Shown here piece after piece: positions 1 to 5,661 of a stretch of DNA of 10,100 nucleotides (its first letter is position 1; each line of letters opens with the position of its first letter). The stretch comes from an uncultured Actinomycetes bacterium. GTDB lineage: Bacteria > Actinomycetota > Thermoleophilia > Gaiellales > F1-60-MAGs149. The DNA is taken from contig CAINDT010000191.1 in NCBI GenBank assembly GCA_903847495.1, positions 1 to 10,100 of the forward strand, in the 5' to 3' direction. Below the pieces are notes generated by a model, which was given only the letters and a program-made list of their open reading frames with translations, ran no database searches and was not told the DNA's origin. The translations under genes were made by a program, and so were the position numbers.

Positions 1-31
1 GGGATCACCGCACCATGCTATCCGCCAGCAG

Positions 32-61
32 CGTCCGGGAACAATCCCGCTACGCCGGACG
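32..61. promoter_or_regulatory. Inverted repeats upstream of the LLM oxidoreductase
   Basis: Two overlapping inverted repeats are visible. The outer one is CGTCCGG (32-38) with CCGGACG (55-61). The inner one is CGGGA (36-40) with TCCCG (45-49) around a 4-nt loop. They share bases 36-38, so both stems cannot form at once. The element could be an operator, an upstream terminator or chance in GC-rich DNA. Upstream of the LLM start I see no Shine-Dalgarno and no clear TANNNT box; GATGCT at 64-69 is the nearest match. A reading frame entering from the left edge stops at 63-65 and could be the tail of an upstream gene, but it is too short to judge. Confidence 0.3.
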
Positions 62-75
62 TTGATGCTGGTGCC

Positions 76-1137
76 ATGCAGATCGGCCTCTACAACTTCG
101 GCGACTCCATGCCCGATGCCGCCACCGGCGAGCGCATTGACCAAGGCACGCGCCTCCGCAACCTGCTCGAGGAGATCGAGGTGGCCGACGCGTCCGGCCT
201 CGACGTCTTTGCGGTCGGCGAGCACCACCGCCTCGACTTCTCCGTCTCCTCCCCCTCCACCATCCTCGCCGCCGCCGCCACGCGCACCGAGCGCATCCGC
301 CTGTCGAGCGGCGTGACGGTGCTCGGCTCGGAGGACCCGATCCGGGTCTACCAGCAGTTCGCGACGATCGACCAGCTCTCGCGCGGCCGCGCCGAGGTGA
401 TGGCCGGACGTGGCTCGTTCATCGAGTCGTTCCCGCTGTTCGGCCAGGAGCTCGGCAACTACGACGAGATCTTCGCGGAGAAACTCGAGCTGCTGCTCAA
501 CGTCCGCGAGAACACCGTCGTGACCCACAAGGGCGTGCATCGTCCCTCCATCGACGAGCGCGAGGTCTACCCGCGCGCCTACCAGCAGCCGCTGCCGGTC
601 TGGCTGGCGATCGGCGGCACGCCGCAGTCGGCCGTGCGCGCCGCGGGACTCGGGCTGCCGTTGGCCCTCGCGATCATCGGCGGTGAATTCCGCCACTTCG
701 AGCCGATGACGCGCCTGTACCGGAAGGCGTGGGAGGAATTCGGTCACGACCCGGCGGGGCTCCAGCTCGGCATCAACGCGCATGGCTTCGTCGGCGAGTC
801 GACGCAGGAGGCGCAGGACCTCGTCTACCCGACGTACAACGGCATGATGAACCAGATCGGCCGCGAGCGCGGGTGGCAGCCGCGCGGCCGCGACCACTAC
901 GACTACGAGTGCGCGCCAGGGGGTGCGCTGCTGATCGGATCGGTCGACGACGTCGTCGAGAAGCTCCTCGACTACCACGCCGTGTTCGGCAACACACGCT
1001 TCCTGATGAAGATGAGCGCGGCGCCCAGCCAGCACGAGGCGACGCTGCGGAGCATCGAACTGCTCGGCAAGGAGGTCGCCCCGCGCGTGCGTGCCGAGGT
1101 GGCCCGCCGCGACGCCGTCGCCGCAGCAGGCCACTAG
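76..1137 (+). CDS. LLM class flavin-dependent oxidoreductase (luciferase-like monooxygenase family)
   Basis: A 353-residue protein of the bacterial-luciferase-like superfamily, whose members are TIM barrels using reduced FMN or F420. Visible family signs are the N-terminal strand MQIGLYNFGD, the GEHH segment at residues 48-51, and the stretch at about 77-114 with SSGVTVLGSEDPIR, then QLSRGRAEVMAGRGS. It most resembles the subgroup annotated as Atu2307/SP_0267-type LLM monooxygenases, which are generally treated as FMN-dependent; I recall this from memory. The substrate is unknown. Length is normal. The frame is open upstream to the window edge, but family proteins begin with this M-x-x-G-L-Y segment, so ATG 76 is chosen. 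No clear ribosome site precedes it. It ends 10 nt before the convergent SDR stop. F420 dependence is possible but unsupported. Confidence 0.9.
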   Translation: MQIGLYNFGDSMPDAATGERIDQGTRLRNLLEEIEVADASGLDVFAVGEHHRLDFSVSSPSTILAAAATRTERIRLSSGVTVLGSEDPIRVYQQFATIDQLSRGRAEVMAGRGSFIESFPLFGQELGNYDEIFAEKLELLLNVRENTVVTHKGVHRPSIDEREVYPRAYQQPLPVWLAIGGTPQSAVRAAGLGLPLALAIIGGEFRHFEPMTRLYRKAWEEFGHDPAGLQLGINAHGFVGESTQEAQDLVYPTYNGMMNQIGRERGWQPRGRDHYDYECAPGGALLIGSVDDVVEKLLDYHAVFGNTRFLMKMSAAPSQHEATLRSIELLGKEVAPRVRAEVARRDAVAAAGH

Positions 1138-1147
1138 GCTCGAGGTG

Positions 1148-1981
1148 TTACGCGGACTCGGTCGCGAGGCCGAACGAGCCCCGGATCATGTCTGCGAAGG
1201 CGGCATCGTCGAGCTGATCGCGCGCGCCGAGCATGGCGGTGGCATCCGCGCCCACCACGTAGCGCAGTCGGCTCGAACCGTCTGTGGCGGCGCCGAAGAT
1301 CGCATCAGCCACACCTGACGCCGTGCCGAGCTCCTGCTCCTGCATGGCGGTGAAGGCGGTCAGCACCGCAGCGACGGTGGGCTGGTACGCACCGCCCTCC
1401 GGGTCGAGGCTGAGCACGAAGGATCGACCGGCGAAGTCCGTGGCGACGAACCCGGGCTCCACCAGCTTGACCTGAATGCCGAGCGGCGCAAGTTCGTAGA
1501 CGAGCGCCTCGCTGATCCCCTCCACGGCGTACTTGGTCCCGTGGTACAGCGATCCCAGAGGAAAGGTCATCCGCCCGCCCACGGAGGAGATGTTGACGAT
1601 CACGCCAGCACCGCGCTCGCGCATGACCGGGATCACCGCCTTGGAGACCTCGAGCAGGCCGATAACGTTGGTGTCGAACTGCCGGCGGACGACCTCCAGG
1701 TCCGTGATCTCGAGCGGACCGTAGGCCCCGAAGCCAGCGTTGTTGATGAGCACGTCGATGGCGCCGAATGCGGCGGTCGCCTCGGCGACGGCGCGCTCGA
1801 TGGAATCACCGTCGGTAACATCGAGCCGGGTCACCAGCGTGTTCGGCAGACCCGCCAGGTCGACGCCGTCATCGGGAGAGCGCATCGTGGCGACGACGTT
1901 CCACCCCTCGGCCTGGAAGCGCTCGGCAGTCGCGCGACCGATGCCAGTCGAGGTTCCGGTGATGAAGACGGTCGAGGTCAT
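1148..1981 (-). CDS. SDR family NAD(P)-dependent oxidoreductase
   Basis: A 277-residue classical short-chain dehydrogenase/reductase. The Rossmann glycine motif TGTSTGIG is at residues 8-15, the conserved LDVTD (Asp54) follows strand 3, NNAG is at 80-83, catalytic Ser is in NISS (132/133), and the YxxxK pair is Tyr146 and Lys150. EPGFVATDF follows at about 175-183, the usual PG motif. It should oxidise or reduce a hydroxyl/carbonyl substrate with NAD(P)(H) in the cytosol; the substrate is not predictable. The start is well supported: AGGAG lies about 6 nt upstream of ATG on the minus strand. The gene is divergent from a MerR-type regulator, with a MerR-like operator/promoter aimed at it, so it is the likely regulatory target. 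Some relatives are annotated loosely as oxidoreductases in stress or detoxification clusters. Confidence 0.93.
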   Translation of the reverse strand: MTSTVFITGTSTGIGRATAERFQAEGWNVVATMRSPDDGVDLAGLPNTLVTRLDVTDGDSIERAVAEATAAFGAIDVLINNAGFGAYGPLEITDLEVVRRQFDTNVIGLLEVSKAVIPVMRERGAGVIVNISSVGGRMTFPLGSLYHGTKYAVEGISEALVYELAPLGIQVKLVEPGFVATDFAGRSFVLSLDPEGGAYQPTVAAVLTAFTAMQEQELGTASGVADAIFGAATDGSSRLRYVVGADATAMLGARDQLDDAAFADMIRGSFGLATESA

Positions 1982-2014
1982 TGGTTCTCCTTCGTGCCCG
2001 GTATCGGGAGGGCA

Positions 2015-2046
2015 ACTGTAAACTGTGAACCATGGTCCATAGTCAA
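2015..2046 (-). promoter_or_regulatory. MerR-type operator/promoter for the SDR gene
   Basis: Read on the minus strand, a -35 TTGACT (2046-2041) and a -10 TACAGT (2020-2015) are separated by 20 bp, longer than the optimal 17. A dyad lies across the spacer. On + it reads ACTGTGAACCA (2022-2032) against TGGTCCATAGT (2033-2043), matching at 9 of 11 paired positions. An overlong spacer carrying a dyad is the hallmark of MerR-family promoters, in which the bound regulator distorts DNA to align -35 and -10. The adjacent merR-like gene is the obvious binder. Transcription would start near 2008, leaving a leader of about 27 nt with a good ribosome site. Confidence 0.72.
2019..2024 (+). promoter_or_regulatory. 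Putative -10 box (TAAACT) for the MerR-type gene
   Basis: TAAACT fits TANNNT and ends 7 nt before ATG 2032, so the transcript would begin at or next to the start codon and be leaderless. No ribosome site is at a usable distance. The box lies inside the operator region, so the regulator bound there would be expected to affect its own transcription. Confidence 0.45.
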
Positions 2047-2424
2047 GACGGAAGCACTCCGACGACCAATCCGATGCTGATCGGCGAGTTCGCGCAGGCC
2101 GTCGGGGCGAGCAAGGACACCGTGCGGTTCTACACCCGGATGGGTCTTCTGCAGGCCGGCGAGCGCTCAGCGGGACAACGCCACTACGCGACGTACGCCG
2201 AGGACCAGGCGGAGCGGTTCGTGTTCATCGAGCAATGCAAGGCCCTTGGCTTCACACTGCGCGAGATCGGCGACGCGCTCACGGAGCGCGACGCGGGCTC
2301 CCTGACTGCTCTGCGACAGCAGGAGCTTCTCGAACAGAAACTGCGCACTATCGAGGAGCGGATCGCCTCACTGCGGAGCGCCGAGGGAAAGCTGCGTGCC
2401 AAGCTGGAGCGCACCACTCGCTAG
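2032..2424 (+). CDS. MerR family transcriptional regulator
   Basis: A 130-residue regulator. The N-terminal winged helix-turn-helix starts at MLIGEFAQAVGASKDTVRFY (residues 15-34), followed by TRMGLLQAG and the wing with RHY-x-TY, then the second helical element with CKALGFTLREIGDAL at about 69-83. Residues 86-125 form a charged heptad-like helix, the dimerising coiled coil of the family. There is only one Cys (Cys69) and no C-terminal Cys motif, so a metal-sensing role like MerR, CueR or ZntR is unlikely; the effector is unknown. Start choice is open: ATG 2032 fits a leaderless mRNA, while ATG 2074 gives the commoner family N-terminus but has no ribosome site either. The gene is divergent from the SDR, which it probably activates. 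Confidence 0.92.
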   Translation: MVHSQDGSTPTTNPMLIGEFAQAVGASKDTVRFYTRMGLLQAGERSAGQRHYATYAEDQAERFVFIEQCKALGFTLREIGDALTERDAGSLTALRQQELLEQKLRTIEERIASLRSAEGKLRAKLERTTR

Positions 2425-2462
2425 CCGACGGACGGCGTCGCTCTTCGCCGCGGGCTAGCCCG
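2421..2462. terminator. Possible bidirectional terminator between convergent regulators
   Basis: The 30-nt gap between the two converging stop codons holds CTAGCC (2421-2426) pairing with GGCTAG (2453-2458), a smaller CGGCG/CGCCG hairpin (2433-2437 with 2446-2450), and the perfect 12-bp palindrome CGGGCTAGCCCG (2451-2462). No T-run follows on either strand. The position suits a shared terminator, but the structure is weak. Confidence 0.3.
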
Positions 2463-2889
2463 TCGGGCCGTGCGCCCGCCAGGCGATCAGATGGCGTCCG
2501 AGTACCGGTGAGGCGCTGGCGGCGAGCCACGCAGCCTCATGCTCGGCATCCTCGCCCTCGAGACCCAACACGTCCTGCATGATCGCCAGCGCGGCGCGGC
2601 GGCGCGTGCTCAGCACGAGAGCGGCGCTGGTGCCCACAGGCGTGAGCCGCACCTTCTCGTCCTGCACGAGACCCATAGCGCGCAGCCGACGCAGCATCTC
2701 GAGCGCCGTCGGTGCCGAAACGTTGAGATGCCGGGCGAGGCTCGCCTGCGACGGGCCGCTCTCCCCCGCCTCGCGCTGCATGTCGAGCAACGCCATCAGG
2801 TAGCGCGCTTCACCGGTGGTCACGTCGGCGCACGAGCGCTCGACCGCCTCCTGGTCGGCTCCCGCGATCTGCGTGACGTCATCGCCCAT
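2455..2889 (-). CDS. DtxR/IdeR-fold winged-helix regulator, metal ligands apparently absent
   Basis: A 144-residue protein with the layout of the short, two-domain DtxR family. An N-terminal winged helix is at residues 28-90, with recognition region SLARHLNVSAPTALEMLRRL at 50-69 followed by AMGLV and a LTPVG wing. A helical dimerisation domain follows at 91-137, with DVLGL at 106-110 and EHEAA at 116-120. Aligned by eye to remembered DtxR, ligand positions Met10, His79, Glu83, His98, Cys102, Glu105 and His106 become Arg29, Arg97, Leu101, Glu116, Ala120, Ala123 and Ala124. It may therefore sense something other than Fe/Mn, or nothing. There is no SH3-like third domain. The ATG is 6 nt after a TAGGCT box, suggesting a leaderless message. 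It is divergent from the PHP gene, which it may regulate. A generic winged-helix protein of another family is the alternative. Confidence 0.8.
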   Translation of the reverse strand: MGDDVTQIAGADQEAVERSCADVTTGEARYLMALLDMQREAGESGPSQASLARHLNVSAPTALEMLRRLRAMGLVQDEKVRLTPVGTSAALVLSTRRRAALAIMQDVLGLEGEDAEHEAAWLAASASPVLGRHLIAWRAHGPTG

Positions 2890-2895
2890 GCGTAA

Positions 2896-2901
2896 AGCCT
2901 A
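2896..2901 (-). promoter_or_regulatory. Putative -10 box (TAGGCT) for the DtxR-like gene
   Basis: On the minus strand TAGGCT is followed by 6 nt and then the ATG at 2889. TAGGCT is a common actinobacterial -10 form. No Shine-Dalgarno lies between, so a leaderless transcript is expected. I see no good -35. Confidence 0.5.
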
Positions 2902-2963
2902 GAGCGCGGCCGCCGTCGACGCTGCCGATGGTCACCCCCGAGTCGATGTGAACCCGGCGCTGT

Positions 2964-2979
2964 CTGACTACGCAGTCAG
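2964..2979. promoter_or_regulatory. Operator-like inverted repeat upstream of the PHP gene
   Basis: CTGACT (2964-2969) and AGTCAG (2974-2979) form a perfect 6-bp inverted repeat with a 4-nt centre. It covers the -35 region of the putative PHP promoter (CTGACT itself is a 4/6 match to TTGACA, 15 nt before the -10). It lies in the intergenic region shared with the DtxR-like regulator, so repression of one or both genes by that regulator is plausible. Confidence 0.45.
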
Positions 2980-2984
2980 CATGC

Positions 2985-2990
2985 TACGTT
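2985..2990 (+). promoter_or_regulatory. Putative extended -10 box (TGC-TACGTT) for the PHP gene
   Basis: TACGTT is preceded by TGC (extended -10 form) and followed by 7 nt and the GTG start, again predicting a leaderless transcript. Two GCATGC copies (2979-2984 and 2992-2997) flank the box. Confidence 0.5.
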
Positions 2991-2997
2991 CGCATGC

Positions 2998-3942
2998 GTG
3001 AACCCGTTCGAGGCACCCGGAGAGTGGCTGCGCTGCCAGCTGCACTGCCACACGGATCAGTCCGACGGTGAGCCGACGCCGACGGAGCTCGTCGCGCACT
3101 ACGAGGGGCTTGGCTGCGACGTCCTCGTCATCACCGACCACTGGCTCGTCACCCGCGCCGCGTCGGACACGATGCTGATGATCCCGGGCAGCGAGCTGTC
3201 CGCCGACCTCGATCGGGCGCCGTTTGAGGCGGAGGTCCTGGCGCTCGGCATCGACGAGCTGCCCGAACCCCGTGCCGCGTTTCCGACCATCGCCGCCTGC
3301 GCCGAGTGGATCGTCGACCAGGGCGGCGTGGCGTATCTCGCACACCCGCGCTGGAGCAGCCTGACCGCCGACGACTACCTGAGCGCACCCGCATTGTCGG
3401 GCCTCGAGGTCTACAACGGCGGCTGCGAGATGGAGCAGGGCAATGGCCTCTCCGAGGTGCAGTGGGACCACATCAAGCAACTGGGCGGCGCGGCCAAGGG
3501 CATCGCCACCGACGACGCGCACCGGGCAACGAGCACGAGCGGCAGTGATGCCGGGCTCGGCTGGACGATCGTGAAGGCGGCGACGCGGTCGCGCGAGGCG
3601 GTGCTCGATGCGCTGCGCTCGGGCGCGTTCTACTCGACGACCGGCCCCGAACTGCTCGGCCTCGAGCGCATCGATGGAAGCATCCTCGTGCGCTGCTCGC
3701 CCGCCGCGTCCGTCGCGCTCCACTCCGGCGCCTGGGATGGCGGGCGTGTCAACGCCGACGCGTCGATCGCGAGCTACCGCGGCGAGGCCGTGGAGCGTAC
3801 CGCGGACGGTCTGATCACCGCCGCCCGTTTCGAGGCCCCCGAGTACTGGGAGTGGGCGCGGATCGGAGTGACTGCAGCCGACGGCGGGCGCGCGTGGTCG
3901 AACCCCTTTCCGCTCCCTGGTAAACGAACCCCCTTCCGCTGA
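2998..3942 (+). CDS. PHP domain metallohydrolase, CehA/McbA-like
   Basis: A 314-residue protein with the metal-binding motifs of the PHP superfamily in order: HCH (His16, His18), SDG (Asp23), TDH at 46-48, GSE with Glu66, HPRW with His116, and TDDAH with Asp172 and His175. The segment RSGAFYSTTGPEL at about 208-220 resembles the CehA/McbA-type family, whose founding members include a carbaryl hydrolase. It probably hydrolyses a phosphoester or another ester/amide in the cytosol using two or three metal ions. The true substrate is unknown. A small beta-rich tail (about 225-314) follows the catalytic part. The GTG start is chosen because ATG 2994 is out of frame and GTG directly precedes the family-like N-terminus. 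It is the first gene of an operon with the amine oxidase 29 nt downstream. Confidence 0.9.
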   Translation: MNPFEAPGEWLRCQLHCHTDQSDGEPTPTELVAHYEGLGCDVLVITDHWLVTRAASDTMLMIPGSELSADLDRAPFEAEVLALGIDELPEPRAAFPTIAACAEWIVDQGGVAYLAHPRWSSLTADDYLSAPALSGLEVYNGGCEMEQGNGLSEVQWDHIKQLGGAAKGIATDDAHRATSTSGSDAGLGWTIVKAATRSREAVLDALRSGAFYSTTGPELLGLERIDGSILVRCSPAASVALHSGAWDGGRVNADASIASYRGEAVERTADGLITAARFEAPEYWEWARIGVTAADGGRAWSNPFPLPGKRTPFR

Positions 3943-3971
3943 GCGGCGGACCCACTGATGGAGGCACGGAG

Positions 3972-5297
3972 ATGAAAACGGATGTGATTGTTGTCGGTGG
4001 TGGCCTCGGCGGCCTGACCTGTGCCCGCGACCTCGCGCGCGCCGGGACAGACGTTGTCGTGGTCGAGGCGCGGTCGCGCGTCGGCGGCCGCGTCGAGGGT
4101 ATGAAGTTCGATGACGGCCGCGTGCTGCAGATGGGCGGCGAGATCGTCGGCACGGTCCATCACGGATACCTCGAGCTCGCTGCCGAGCTCGGTCTCACGA
4201 TCGTGCCCAGCTACACCGACGAGCCCGGGATGTACGGCTACGACATGCTCGAGGGCGCGCACCTCGGCGAGGATTGGCTGACGGAGGCAGACCTTGCGAG
4301 CTTCGCGCGCCTCGACGAGGAGCTGCTGAAGATTGCTGCCACCGTCGATCCCGCCGACCCGTGGTCGCACCCCGACGCCGCGCGTCTCGATCGTCTCTCG
4401 GTCGGCGCACTGATTCGTTCGCTCGATCCAACGTGGATGGCGTATCGACTGTTCGAGGCGGGGGCGCTCTCGGCCGCGCACGGTACGCTCGAGCGCGGTT
4501 CTGTACTCGCGTGGGCGCGCGCGGCCGCTGGCGTCGGTGGCGTGCTCAACACGGATTACTCCCAGTGGGAGAACCTCAAGGTGCAGGGCGGTTCAAGCGT
4601 GCTCGTCGATACGCTCGAAGCGGAACTGGCCGGCCGTATCCGCTTCAACGCGCCCGTGGCATCGATCCACGTCGGCGCGCCGTGCACGGTCACGCTGATC
4701 AGCGGTGAGGTCCTGCAGGCCGATGCGGTCGTCTGCGCGCTACCCGTCGGGCCGTTGCGCCGCGTCGGCATCACTGGCCTCTCCACCGCGCGACTCCAGT
4801 CGCTCCATCGTCAACGCCAGGCGCTGGCCTCGAAGGCCGTGACCGTATTCGACGAGCCGGTCTGGCGTCGAGTCGGCTGGAACGGCCTCGCGGTCTCAGA
4901 GCACCAGATCGGCGGCTTCTGGATCCAGGGCGAGAGCGCGCTGTCGTCCTTGCTCGGTCCGGAGAAGCGGGGCTACATCGACGCCGCCCCGCCCGGAACG
5001 TTGACGCAGAGCCTGCTCGAGTCGCTCGAGCGCCTCTGCGGTGGACCGGTTGACGCGAAGGCGGTGCTGTGGCGCCATTGGGGCACCGACCCCTACACGC
5101 TTGGCTATGTCGCGTTGTGGGAGCCCGGCGACCTGACGGCAGTCGGCCCGCTGCACGGCACGCATGAGCCGCCGTTCTACGTGGCGGGATCCGATCACTG
5201 GTCGGCCGGCTACATGGAGGGCGCGGTGCGCACGGGTCGCGACGCCGCACGCGCCATCCTCGGCCAGCCGCGCCCGTCGCTCTACGTTGAGTCGTAG
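3972..5297 (+). CDS. Flavin monoamine oxidase family FAD-dependent oxidoreductase
   Basis: A 441-residue FAD enzyme. The N-terminal dinucleotide motif is VVGGGLGGLTCARDLARAG (residues 7-25), with EARSRVGGR at 32-40, the ADP-ribose and flavin-binding signature of amine oxidases. The C-terminal flavin segment is FYVAGSDHWSAGYMEGAVRTG at 402-422. Here GSDHW replaces the usual GE-H/T-x-x, so the glutamate common in the family is Asp407. A Lys-containing strand, SKAVTVFDEPVW, occurs in the middle, where many relatives have the flavin-proximal lysine. The expected reaction is oxidation of an amine to an imine with H2O2 release. GGAGG 7 nt before the ATG fixes the start. Probably co-transcribed with the PHP gene; ends at a hairpin shared with the cupin gene. 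Confidence 0.9.
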   Translation: MKTDVIVVGGGLGGLTCARDLARAGTDVVVVEARSRVGGRVEGMKFDDGRVLQMGGEIVGTVHHGYLELAAELGLTIVPSYTDEPGMYGYDMLEGAHLGEDWLTEADLASFARLDEELLKIAATVDPADPWSHPDAARLDRLSVGALIRSLDPTWMAYRLFEAGALSAAHGTLERGSVLAWARAAAGVGGVLNTDYSQWENLKVQGGSSVLVDTLEAELAGRIRFNAPVASIHVGAPCTVTLISGEVLQADAVVCALPVGPLRRVGITGLSTARLQSLHRQRQALASKAVTVFDEPVWRRVGWNGLAVSEHQIGGFWIQGESALSSLLGPEKRGYIDAAPPGTLTQSLLESLERLCGGPVDAKAVLWRHWGTDPYTLGYVALWEPGDLTAVGPLHGTHEPPFYVAGSDHWSAGYMEGAVRTGRDAARAILGQPRPSLYVES

Positions 5298-5298
5298 C

Positions 5299-5327
5299 TG
5301 AGTGGCGGGGCATGACCCCGCCGCTCA
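5299..5327. terminator. GC hairpin, probable bidirectional terminator
   Basis: The arms TGAGTGGCGGGG (5299-5310) and CCCCGCCGCTCA (5316-5327) pair over 12 positions with one T-G wobble around the loop CATGA. The hairpin begins one base after the amine oxidase stop and ends one base before the cupin stop on the other strand. There is no T-run on either side, as is frequent for high-GC terminators. Confidence 0.75.
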
Positions 5328-5328
5328 C

Positions 5329-5661
5329 TCAACTCTCGCGAATGACGAAGAACTTCTTGACGGTGCCGTCCTGGTGCCAGACCAGCGGCGTGCCCTTCTT
5401 CACCGAGAACGCCTCGCCGGGGCCGTACGTCTCGACACTGCCGTCGGGATAGCGGAACTCGACGACGCCCTCGATGATCACGCACGTCTCGTCGACGGGA
5501 TAGCCGTCGGTCTCCCACGTGAAGGCCTCGGACTCCCAGACGCCCGACGAAAGCCCGCCGCCCGAGTCGAGGCGAACGGCCGTCTTCGCCATCGCGCCGT
5601 CCTCGAGCACGGCCTCGACCGCATCGAGGTCGCTTGCTGCCAGTCGCACTGCCTTGCTCAT
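5329..5661 (-). CDS. Cupin domain protein, DUF861 (ureidoglycine aminohydrolase-like) type
   Basis: A single-domain cupin of 110 residues. Residues 41-110 match the DUF861/Cupin_3 pattern as I remember it: VWE near 41, DETCVIIEGVVEF at 57-69, YPDGS, YGPGEAFSVKKGTPLVW at 79-95, and VKKFFVIRE near the end. The HxH metal pair of the classical cupin motif is not seen, so metal binding is uncertain. Small DUF861 cupins often accompany amine oxidases and polyamine genes, with poorly known roles. The start codon overlaps the stop of the upstream amine oxidase as ATGA, and GGAGGAG lies about 6 nt before it, so translation is probably coupled. A much longer open frame continues upstream, but it only shadows the oxidase gene. 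Confidence 0.87.
   Translation of the reverse strand: MSKAVRLAASDLDAVEAVLEDGAMAKTAVRLDSGGGLSSGVWESEAFTWETDGYPVDETCVIIEGVVEFRYPDGSVETYGPGEAFSVKKGTPLVWHQDGTVKKFFVIRES

Noticed and set aside
76..1137. Reading the LLM oxidoreductase as an F420-dependent enzyme because of the FrhB-like gene nearby
   Set aside because: Its motifs resemble the FMN-type subgroup, and it is 8 kb away from the FrhB-like gene in another transcription unit. F420 use is not shown by the sequence.
2968..3723. A 251-codon frame opposite the PHP gene
   Set aside because: The + strand has the full set of PHP metal motifs. The antisense frame has none and ends within the promoter gap.
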